Below the pieces are notes generated by a model. It saw nothing but the letters and a program-made list of their open reading frames with translations, was not told where the DNA came from and did not search any database. From contig OY740773.1 in assembly GCA_963513935.1 (NCBI GenBank), positions 103,277,291 through 103,341,290 on the forward strand: a DNA stretch of 64,000 bases, written 5' to 3'. Position numbers and translations under genes: made by a program. Below, in pieces: positions 37,277 through 49,683 of this stretch (position 1 is its first letter; each line of letters starts with the position of its first letter). The stretch is from Aphrophora alni (lineage: Eukaryota > Arthropoda > Insecta > Hemiptera > Aphrophoridae).

Positions 37277-40200
37277 TTTTAATATACTGTATGTACAAAA
37301 GTATACATTTACAAAAGGTTATATATGAATAAAATTAAAGAATAGATCAACTATTTTTTGTTTGTTTATTTTAGTTCTCTACCCATGGGTAGCTTTGCAA
37401 ACATGTAAGCGATATTCTAGCTCTTCCTACATTTTGACCTAGAACATCTGGAGTTAGTGATGGCGCCTCACTAATTGGTACCTACTTGAGAGGGGTTCAT
37501 TTTTGCTTAACAGCTGATTAGGTAGCTTGGTTGAGCAGACCATGCTAGTGGAACTCAGATTAACAATTGGTGAGCACAGGCAACCAGACATACCGTATAG
37601 TCCAGTGTAGTTTTTTAAGTTTTGGTTTAACCATGTATTTTTCCAAATTACAACAGGTGGTTATTTAATTGTGTTCGGAGATTTTCCGAAAGTCGAATCC
37701 CTGAAATGGACTCGTTAATTCATTATTAAAACGAGACCAGTTGAAAATAGCTGAACTTTAGCTCATGTTTCAATTAGTTATTGGTTGTGTTAATGTTTAA
37801 TTAGTAATTAGCTTTAATTCGGTAATGTACTATTATTTAAATTAATATCTTCAAAGCTGGCAAAATCGTGAATGGACATATGTGGAATAACGATTTTGGC
37901 TTCAAAATGGTCATGGGCCAAATAACAGTATTGTTTCTAAAATGCAGACCGTAGGCTAGCAACTGTTACAAATTATTTATTGATGCCACTGCTTCTGAAT
38001 TCGTTGTCTCAAATGTTCGAATCCTTTCACTGTAGACATTTTGTTTAACATACCACCTTAAATAAAAGTACAAGAGTATAAGGTTGGGTGAACATTGTAG
38101 CATTGATTATTGAAGAATTTATTCAACAAGAAAATTACAGACATTGGCATAGTAAGGCAGACCCTATCTAGCAGAAAGGAGCAGATAGCTCCAACAAGTC
38201 GAGCTAGATAATTGCACTTCAGTGTATTTAGAAAAATAAAAGGGAGCTACAATGCGATCCTGAGCAAGTTTCACCAAACCTTTTGGGCTGTCACGTTCAA
38301 ATTCAAGGAAAGCATGAGGGACTTTATTTCCCAAAATTCTAATATTATAGCAATGTATGTATCTTTGAAGTATGGTCTTATCACTAAACGGTTTAGAAAA
38401 TTCATATCAGCTTCAATTTTATCAAATATCACAAAGAGGTTACCTTATAAGGTTATCTCCGAGCTGCAAAAGATGCAATTATTAAGGTTTAGAGCCTGAG
38501 AATCTGAGCAGTTTAAAAAAAAAAATTGTGACTATTGTTTTTAGAACATAATTTTTTAGCACATTTTGGAACAGATTTACTTAAACTTCTTAAAAATCCT
38601 TTTTTGATTCATTCTTGATTAAAGGCTTATCTAAACACATTTTGTGTAATAGGTTATCCATTTCTTTTAATCTTTTGTTCCATTTATGAATGTCATTTTC
38701 ATATGGGAAGTCTTCATGAACACACACTGATACTTCAGTCGCACTAGAGTTACAGAATTGAATTTTGCAAGCCACAAAACAGACTGAACTTTCCTTAGGA
38801 CAGATGTCCTGTTTATTTTTTAGATGAAATGGACCATATGATTAATAGGCAAAACAGTGGTTACTCAATTAGTAAAACTAAATAACAGCTGTTTCATCGA
38901 CCTTCAATCTTTCATTAGGAAGGTATAACAATTTGAAACCTTACCCATGACTTTATGAACAAACTATTCAGTGTTAACAAAAACCATTCCAAATATTCAG
39001 GAACTTATTCTTCACATCAAAACCTATGAAACAGTTTATATAAACATATTTCCTAAAATTCTTAATTTTCTATCTAGCCACCAAATTGTGTTTTTAACAA
39101 AAAAGTCGCACCTTTTTAATGGTAAATAATATGTACGGTAGTTGAAATTTTTCATACTACTTAGTGTTTATGACCTAATTTGAGTAAAAATAATCAACCA
39201 ATTTCATTTACTTATTTCAAAGTGGTGGCTTTTTAATGTTGAGTATCTCAAAAACCGTTAATTTTATTACAAGAGACAAAATATTTTACTTTTTGAACGA
39301 CAAATAAATTGGTTGCATTATTTCAGTAGTTTAAAGGATAACCGAGTTATTGATAAAAAACTGAAAACTATTGGTAATTATCTACAACACCCAAAATTTT
39401 TATTTCCATTCTACAAAATTTTATCTCCAAATCTTCAAGGACAACCGAGTTATCAACACATCTAATAATAATATGTAAAACTAATATCATAAACTTCTGC
39501 ATTTTATAATGATTCTTAATAAGGCTCTAGGCATGTGTATGGGGAGACAATAATGTTAAAGAAACAACACTTCCATACAGATTTTGTTTTTCATTAATTT
39601 AAAAAAAAATAATTTTCATTGAAAAGGAAATGATTCATTATTCATTCCTGGTCAAATTTCGGTTCTAGAGTAATCTTGTGTGTTATAGACAACCACCAAG
39701 AATTAATGTTTATTGTTTTTAAACTTATTAACTCAGTTATTCTTTAAACTACAGAAAGAATCAAAATTGGCCCTTTATATCAAAGTAACCCGTAAAATTT
39801 CAAAACCATATTGTGTACCCTACTGTTATATAAAGGTATGATTTCTGTTAAAAACACAAAATGGTGGCTAGATAAAAAAACTACGTATTTTAGGAAATAT
39901 GTTCATATAAACTTTTTCATTTGTTTGATAAAGGAATAACCTGTTGAAGTTTTGGAACAAACACTCTGTATGTATAAATATCAACTTAGATGATTGTAGT
40001 TATTATTTTAAACTGATTTTGTAGTTTTACAAGTACGTACAAAGTAGATTAAAAATAACATCTTTCAAAATTGTAATTCTGCCAATTTGTATTCACTTTT
40101 GTGCAATTTTTTCCAAAGAGAGTAACAACATTAAAGGTGAGACATAGACCATTACAATACCAGATACAAAAAGCAATACATCTTGCCTACATCTCATATA

Positions 40201-43200
40201 ATTATGAAACAAGGACCTAACATTCAAGTATAAAGCTTTTAAAATGATTGCCGGAAGAGTTTAATACTCTTCAAAACTTTAGCATTTTAAAACGTTTTTG
40301 CTGGAAACTTTTTAATCTGTTGGAGAGAATCTTGGTCTTTAGGAGGCAATCTTAGTATATAGTAACATTCTCAAATGTTTCTATAGTAAGTTTTAATTGT
40401 CAATTTTAAGTAAGGTCTGAATCATAAAATGTCTCTTCAATTTCTAAGTATTGTTGTTTGTGAAATTTCTCTAATAGCATAGGATCAGTAAGGAATACTG
40501 TTTTGTTGTTCTATTTATCATTTAATAATAATTTTTGGACAATGGATATTGCTTTTCTTTCAGCATCAATGTTGGTATTGTTATGTCCAACTGAGATAAT
40601 GCAATAACATTATATAGTATTATTAGTTAACATAATAATGCACAAACTTTCCCACTCACCCTTCCTTGAAAACTATATAAAAAGAACCAAAACTAGTTGT
40701 CACCAAAAAATGTCAGTTCGGTAGTTGTGAATAAAAAGGAAAATGAACCATGGACACCGTGTTTGAAAAAAAAAGGGTCTAAAGTTATTTCGGTTGTGTT
40801 ATAAATGCATCCTCAGCAAAAATCGTAAATCATGAAAGTTGAGCTCTGAATGACAGTGTTAAGTTTTTTGTTTGCCAATTATTTCTGAACAGTAATATTT
40901 TTTTATTAGTGTTTTACACATGTGTAAATTTCAATAAAATTTGAACAAAATTGGTACACCTTTTTGGGAAATTATGTATTTTATATCAGCCTCGTACCTG
41001 ATTTTTTTTTTTTGATTTTTACTCAAGAACCGACAAATTTGAAAGGGTATGAATTAATAAGTTTTGTTTAGATTCTTAAAGGTTACACTTCAGAAAAATT
41101 TAATCAAAATCGTTAGCGCCAATTTTTAGAAAATTGTAATTTTGTGTTGTTTTTTTTAAATACCAGCTACCACCAAATTTTGAGTTAAAAAACAAATCCC
41201 AAAGTGTTTGGAATGAGAAGGAAAGAGAGAGAGAGAGGTACAAGTTTAACATGAGAGGGGAATTTTATTCATAAAGATTAGAGACATATTTAAAATTATT
41301 TAAAATAATATCTTTTACAAGAAGAAGGTTTAAGTGTAAAAAGGTATTCATGAACTCAGATTTATTCAGCGTAAAATGGCAAATCTAATCTTGCTGGCAC
41401 ATGCAAGGTAATTAATAAAATATGCTAGCATCTACAGGTGACGTCAATGCCATGTTAATTAGAAATGTCTGCCTTGATTTCTTACCTAAGGAATATTTAT
41501 CTGACAGTTTTCAAATAAATTTCTTAGTTAAAGTAATTTATGTAAACTTGTACAAATTAAACAAGGTTATTATTTAGCACTTGTAGACTAATGGACAGTG
41601 ACAACAGTTAACACATATTTTCATTATGTTTTTAATTATAATAATTTAAAAAACAAGGCAATCAAAATGAAGCTGTTCAACAATAAGTAAATAAAAAAAA
41701 AAGAAACACCATGTTTATGCACAATAACTCTGAATAGTCATTCATAAACACGTATACCAAAAGTACAGTAGCCTCAAACTAGGATTGTGTCTGGTGTAAG
41801 GGGCGTGTCCTCCCTTCTACTTGCTTCCCTAGCCTGACTTGATGGTATAACCCATTCCAAAAAAACTAGGTACACAAATTACTGCTTAGCTACATTTAAT
41901 TCCTAAAGTTACAACTTTGTGACAGATTTTTGTAAACGTTTTATTCTTATTTACACCGATGAAAGAAACGAAAGTAGGGTAGACGTTTACACAGAAGCAT
42001 TTGAGGTATATATATATTTTTTTTTATTGGGGTTGTACCACTGAAAGTAAATGCAACAAACAAAGTCTGGAGGGGCCTCTTTTCCTTTCCACCTTAGACA
42101 CATTCCTACCTTTAGGATACTGTACATACCGATCAAGTTTTAAATTTATGGGGATAGCTGCTATAAAATAAAATAAAAAATGTGTAGGGGGCCTATATAA
42201 TAATCTAAACTATTTGTATTAGGTGCAATCACCTAAGAATACAAATGAGTTTTAGTGTGGCAAACCAGAGTCTTCCAGCTGGATCTACTCCTTTTTTCAT
42301 GTAGTCTTGGGTTAGATCTTTGTCTGTCATCTTTCCTATTAGGTCTCTCTTGAACAACCATGTTCTATTCCCACCTTGAAACTGTTAGAAACCTCTAAAA
42401 CTAAAAAAAAACATCGCCTTATGGAAGGAAAAAACATAAAATACAGACTCCTAGCTCTTGAATACTCTAATAGCATCAGTCGGAAGAGAACATGAGTTAA
42501 CCAAGAGAGACATAACCCAAGACTACATGAAAAAAACTATAGATCCAGGGTCCCTCGGGATTCCAGCCTTAAAGTGAGTCCTTAGGCAATCTTTTTCTTT
42601 TTTTTAGTAAAAAAGGAAGTAGTTGAAGACTCCTCTATAAGTCTACTGGTCTTTAATATTTTTGGAGTTTAGCAGGAGTTTAGAGTAAAGCGGCCACCAA
42701 AATAAAAATAGGAATATGAAATTTGTTATAAAGTCCTCCATTTTATATAGTTTTTTGTTAATATCTCATGTGTTATTCAACTTATAACAAACAAAATTAG
42801 ATACAAAATTTTAGATTTAAATGAAATGGTATTAACCCTACCATTCTATGATTACAAATAGTAAAATTATTGTAAAAAATGTAATTTTGAACCCTTACTT
42901 CAAAAGAAAATGTGGTATTCATATAATTACAAGATCCAGAACCGAGTCACTGAGATGAGCGTAGTGAGTGGTGAGTTCTTAACCCATTTAAAACTACAAG
43001 GCCTGCTAGAGCCGAGACACTGACCAAGGAAAGCGCGACCATTGATGTACGAATACAATTTAACATTTCCTAGAAGATCTAAGAAATCAACTTCAGGGCA
43101 TTATTTAGAAGATCTGCTTGTATTACATTGTATGACGAGGCTGGGTAAGTACAAAGATGGTTCCAATCAACTTCTTTAGAACATAATTTTATTAAAAAAT

Positions 43201-46200
43201 TATATTAACAAAATTATAGTACGATTTATTGTAAGTAAAGTTTTAATTATTAAAATTAAAACTAATAGTCTAACTATGTTTTAATTTTAAGGTAATAAAT
43301 AATTTTATTTGAAATACATTGACAAATACAAGGATTCATTGGAAAGCAAGTGGATGCTATATTTAAATAAGAAATACTGCAAGCCATGTCATTGACACAA
43401 GACAAGAGCTTATATTTAAATATGCGAAACTCTAATGCCTGCCAGGACTGAGTCACTGGAAGTAGTGAATGTATTATTTAAAAATGAACATTTGACAAAA
43501 TTATTTATCAACACAGAGTTATTGTACAGGTTTTCCACTTACAAAAAAACATATTATTTTCTGCATTTTTAAAAACATTTTACAGTTCTAACCAAAAGTG
43601 TCGGCTAATTCATATTATTTATTATTATTATTATTATTTTTTAAATCTAATTGCATCTTCTTTTGACTTTAATGTTTGTAATTACTTGCTCTTTAATATA
43701 ATTACATTGCAGCATATATCAAAACCAAAACCAAAAGACAATTAAAACTCTAAAACAATGAATTTTTTTTAAATATCAACAATATTTAACAGAAAAATTC
43801 AGTAAAAATTTGTATACAACAAAAAGTAAATAGGTATGTTTCACAAAATCACAAATTCTGAAACATCTTTGTTGTCAATATAATAACATTTTTTGGAAAT
43901 AACAACTTTTTTGAAATATGGTAATTAAATACTTCAGATGTTCCAGTTTCTATCGATGAATCGGACCATTGTATTTATATTAAGAAGTACCACAGCACAC
44001 AATACTGTGAAGCTTCAATACTTGGGTTCAAGAGTTGTAGGTTTGTGGGTTCAAGTTTAGAATGCACAAGAGTCAGAGTACATCATGCTGCCCTTAAGTT
44101 ACCAGAAGTGGGCCATTAGATGGCAGCATTAGAAAATTTCTGAGGTTCAACTCACACCATGCAGCTGAGCAATCTATTTAATATGTAATATCGAAATTAA
44201 TAATGGGGTTAACCCTAACCTCACTGGATCCACTTCTCAATCTCAAGAAGATCCAGGGACATTAACTGAACCAGGACAGCCTGAGATTGATAAGGTTAAA
44301 GATGGAGTAGAACATCTCAACATCAAACAAGGGGGTGCTCATGCACATGTGGGAGTGGCTACAAATGACAGCGTGATGTTAGCGTGGAAACAGAGGCCAC
44401 TGTGCGTGTTTTTAGTCAAGTTGTTCAATATAGTATCTACACTCTATTTTGTTATCATTGTTGTTAAAACACTTTAATTTATATTGTAAACTAAACTATT
44501 TTATTTCATTGTTTTTTGTGATTTCTTTACACAGTAGTAACGACAGTAGATGTACATTATTGAATTCGATAATAATTTTAGTTTTAAGACGTTAATAATT
44601 CACAAAGGTGTATTTTTTATAATTTAATTGATTAATTTCTTTCGTTAATTTTTTGCTGTCTTTGGAATAAAGATCGTTGTAATTTAAAATGATCACTTTT
44701 GAATTCATTCCTTTTCACAATCAAATTTCAGGATATAAGTGATGATTAATAACTTATTTCAAGAAAACATTGTACACATTTAAATAGATTTTAATTAAAA
44801 TAACAGTTAATTATTCTATTGCAATTGAAATGGGATTTTTTATCTTAATTTTCTCAGTTATTGTTAAACCAAAAGAATAGCATAATATTGAAAAAGCTAC
44901 TAGCGCAAACCCTACTTTTGACCTTAAATTAATTGGCGAATTTTTTGAATCAAATTTGCTCGATTTTGTTAGCTATACGCCCTTGTTGTCAATGGTAATG
45001 TATAAAATGAAAACTATACATAGCAAATATAACATTCACTGTCCAATTACAAAATCAGCATTATTACATTATATGAATAGGCAAGTATAACATTAATGGT
45101 ATCTAGTGATGGATGGCACTTGAGGAAGCAACGGCCTGGCAAGCCGCGTTGGTGCTTCCAGGATAACAACACGAACTATTAGTCTACCTATGAGCCACCC
45201 TTGTTTGTTCCGCATTGGAAACTGATTACTAAATAATCTCTGATTGTGTAGCTCTTACGGTGAACAGACTTACATTGTTTGGAGCACATGGCGCTACTGA
45301 ACTCTCGTAAGACGAGTTAATAAACCACTGAGAGGTTTGCTAGATTAACACCAAAGGGCACAATAGTCTTGATGTTACTGTGCTGGGAGTAACACTTCCC
45401 CTAACCTCATTTTTTTAAATCTACAAACAACAAATCATAACAAAAAGTGTTTCTTTTCACTTCAGTTATACACTATTATATAAAAAAGTATTAATAAATC
45501 ATAATGAATTCAACGCAATGAAGAATGTCTATTCAATTTGATTAGAGCAATAAAATAAACACAATAGAATATAAAGGTGTGGTATTACCTTGGTATGAGT
45601 AGACTGCGGTTAGCTTTGGTATGTCGTTGAAGTGTAGTGTGTGGTGGAGGGCCTGTTGATTTCTGACTCGACAGTGATTCCCTCGAATAATTCTGTGACA
45701 CAAAAGACAACTCAGTTAGCAAAATGTAATAGTACACCTTTGGAAAAATGGTACGAAAATATTCTAATATTTATTAACACAACTATATTCAACTTACAGT
45801 CTAACAATTAAATTCCAAAATTAATGACCCAATCTGTGTACAAAATCGCAAAATAAATAATACAGTTTCGGAATAATTGGTAAATACAAAAATGAACCTT
45901 GACTACCGTCATGAAAAGCTCAATTTTAAACAAATATGTGTTTATGGCATAATCAACAAGTTTAAGACCTATTTAAATACACACTTTTTTTTTAAACGGT
46001 GACTAGAAAGTTTATTTTCACCGACAGCTAAAGAACAGATGTTTTTGGTTATGAATAGTTTTGGTTGGTTTTGGGTTAGTGAAAAAGTTTGTGAATATGT
46101 CTATCTTTATGTCTAAGTTCATTGTTACTATCTTTATTAAAATCTTCTTTTTTAGGGTCCAGGTAAAATCCAGGACACTTATAATGTCATGCCCATGTCT

Positions 46201-49200
46201 GTCCATCTATCTGTCTGTAAGTTGCAACCATTATAAACAAATAAGACGATGAATCCTATATATTTCAAACTTTACATTTATATTCTTTTTAATATCCCAC
46301 ATATCGGAAAAATATAGTGATAACAAAAAAATGACCTTGTGGTAGGTTAAGGGGCAAAAACTATAGAATTCAACACTTTTTTTGGAAATATTATGTCTGG
46401 AGTATGAAATAAAACAAGAAGTTATTCTGATTACGAATATGTATGTTTATTTGACGAAAAAATTAATATGTTGGTATCAGGCCAAACTTGAAGTGTTAGA
46501 TATCATGCCCCCTCCCCTCTCTAACTTGAACATGGCATGCCCTACAAATCAGAAAAAATGATTAAATTTGAAATTAAATTGCATTTCAAAATCATATATT
46601 ATAGTTTGTGTATGATGAATACAACTTAATTTAACCATACTACGAGAAATGCATACCTAGTGTATAAGTTTCAAAAGCAGTGAGTCAAAAAATAGTCATT
46701 AAAAGATGAATTCCAATTTCATTTATTTCTCTTTATTAGGGTCTGTAGGTAAAATCAAGGACTGTCTTATTTTCCATGTGTGTATCAGCTGTCTGTATGT
46801 CTGTACAACTGCTGCTTAAAACACTTCGACTTTATAAAAATATCCGTTCCTATTTTTTATATCATATCCAACTCCTGTGCTTTTAGCACATGCTTATACA
46901 TCATCTCTCACCCACTATTTTATTATAAATTATTGATGTATCTGAAATACTATTTATATATTTACATAATTATGGAGTAATCATGTGGGGGTGACTCTAC
47001 AAGTCGAGAAATACAGAGTCTTGCGTCTAAAAAAAGAAGCAGTTAAGGTTATATCTAGTTTAAAAAAAAGGAGTTCTGCAGAACGCCTTTTAAAGACTAT
47101 TAACTTTTCCAAGTCTATATATTTTTGAGATCATTATATATAATTGGATCAAATGTAAACCAGTTTATAACAAAGATTTTCATGATTATAATACCCGAGG
47201 AGCAAACTGTTAACTATATCAGCCTCATGTAATAACTGTTTATAGAAAGCTTCCCTTACAGGCTGGTGTATAATTTATTAACAAACATCTAAACCGCATT
47301 AGACTGGAACAAAATTTTAAGTAATTCAAATTCAACAACATTTATTGTAAAAGCCTTCTACTGGGCGAGTGAATTTAGTAGTCATTTATGTCATTCATAA
47401 ATATTACAATCACTCATTGCACTCCATTTTTAGTTTGAAATTCTTTTCAATTTGTAATCTTATATTTAATTCACTAAAGAATTTCTACGCGTCATGTATT
47501 TCCTTACTATAGGGTCGATTTTAATGTTTGAGATGTCCAATTAAACATAATTATCTGCAGATTTGCTGAGCACTATCATTTTCCTTGGAATCTCTTAGTA
47601 ATAAATAAATAATTTAAACAACATGCCTGTTATGGGTTTCACGACAAAAATATAATTTGAAACAGCTGTTATAAATTGTCGAATACATTTGATTTTATTT
47701 TGTTTGAGAATTTATAACTATTTAAAATTATTTTTAGTTTAACTTACATAGTGTTTACTTTATTCGGATTCACGTTGTGTTGTGATTGATTGTTTACATT
47801 TTACAAAATTAAACAGTTTATATGGGTTATCGTTACTGTGTGACAATTGTGTCTGATTTTTTTTTTTATCTCAAAAAAGTTAACAACTTATTGTACATAC
47901 TGTATAGTGCTTACTTTATATCTGATTTATTGCTTACATCTAGGATTAATCTCTGATGATTACGTGGGAGCAGAGATATTCTAAATGCCGACCGAAGGAA
48001 GACCACTTGGAAACTGTAGAACAATTACCGGTCAACGAGAAAATGACAATGACAAAATGTAGTTATTTGGTAAACTAAATTAGTATTTCATTATTGGGTT
48101 TTGTATTGTTTTAAGTTTTGTTTATATATAATCACTAATTTATTGTACAGTTTTAGTATTGAATTTTTAATTAATGTAATTTTATTAATTAAAAGTTATT
48201 AAGAACATACAAATGTAGTTTTATCTGTAAAACTGTAATCAGTAATAAATGAAATGAATAAAATATGATTAACGAAAAGAAACTGTATATAATAAGTAAC
48301 ACATGAGATATTTTACTTACTGTATTATTTAATTTTACTATCCATTTAAATTACACTATATTACAATAATATAATTTATGACTTATGCTAACATTAAGTA
48401 ATTTGCGAAAAATATATTTTAATCGATAACCATCTAAGACTCTGACATTATCACTGAATGAGAAACAAACAATATTTAGAATATGAAAAATTAAAATAAC
48501 CTCAAAACTAACGACCATAAGCCTAAGCATACCTTGTCCCACATGACAGCCATGTTTTTAACCACCAACTCGCCATCATATGTTAATTCGCATTGCAAAA
48601 CAATACCTCCTAATTACATTAACACCAAGCAACAAGTTTTGGAAATTTCGTCCAACTCTTTTAGTCATTATAAAACCACTTTCTTACTTTGCCCTACATG
48701 TAAACCACGTTGAGAGATCACAATTGGTCACATGACCTAACATAAAATGTGCAAAAATACTGCACAAACTTTCTCACTCGCCCATTTCCAAAACCAAATA
48801 AAAATCAGTCAAATCTATTAGATAATTAACCATGGACACTGTTTTTATTTTAAAATAGGGCGGCTCATTAAATATATTCTTATGGGAGATGATGTGCAGT
48901 GTTTTACAGCCCAAATGTGTGGACCGATAATGTATATCTATTATGGACCATATTTCGGGACATTTCATGACATAAAATTTTGATTTACTTGCCACAAGGG
49001 AAAAACTAGAATATTACAATTTTCTCAAAATTGACTATAATCGTTTTCATTAAATTTTACTTTAGTGTAGCCTTTAAGGAACTGAATTAAATGTATCGGT
49101 AGTATTCTCTCCAAAAATGACAGTTTATTAGTTATGGTTAAAAAACAAAATATTGGTCATGATTATTAAATATGAAAATTAAGATAGGAAAATGTAATTT

Positions 49201-49639
49201 GATATAGAGTATATTGTGCTCATTTTGAAAATCAGAAAAAGGGAATTGAAAATGTCAAAATGGTGGCCATTTTCATTACGTGGAAAAAGTGGATGTTACA
49301 AAATAAAAAAATGTGTTTTATTATCTTTTTTATGGTGGCCATTTTAAATAGTTTTTTGATTCTATCTCATGTTTTATTGAATTAACACACTAAATTATAT
49401 AGAAATTTACAAATTTCAATACTGCATCAACCCCACCGCTCTACGATGACAAAGAGCGAATGTAATTTCGTACCCTGAGCTTCCAAGAAAATGTGTTATT
49501 CGAATAGTTATAAAATCTGCCACTGCCAAGTCGTCTACATGTGCATATTGAGCAGAGGCTCCTTTATGTATGCACAACTTTGAAGACAGCTACGACAGTG
49601 ACACTGACACGAATGACACGAGCAAAGCGAGTGGAGATA

Positions 49640-49683
<44 letters not shown>

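Larger units (their letters stand above)
37033..45588 (-). other. PPP2R3 intron 2 (8.6 kb)
   Basis: It runs from GTAATACC (45588) to TGTTTCAG (ending 37033), phase 2. Contents, right to left: unclassified sequence 43185-45585, D repeat, tail-to-tail S2 pair, unclassified 41000-42260, R1, a foldback element, a transposase remnant (family T copy 2), and a (TA)n tract. Within 43185-45585 there is an (ATT)n stretch (43609-43641), a tRNA-like fragment near 44030-44060 (GTGGGTTCAAGTTTAG), and a hairpin-capable GC-richer stretch at 45125-45165. No gene was found there. Confidence 0.85.

Noticed and set aside
44020..44070. tRNA-like GTGGGTTCAAGTTTAG fragment
   Set aside because: There is a B-box-like word only; no cloverleaf or A-box at the right distance could be drawn.
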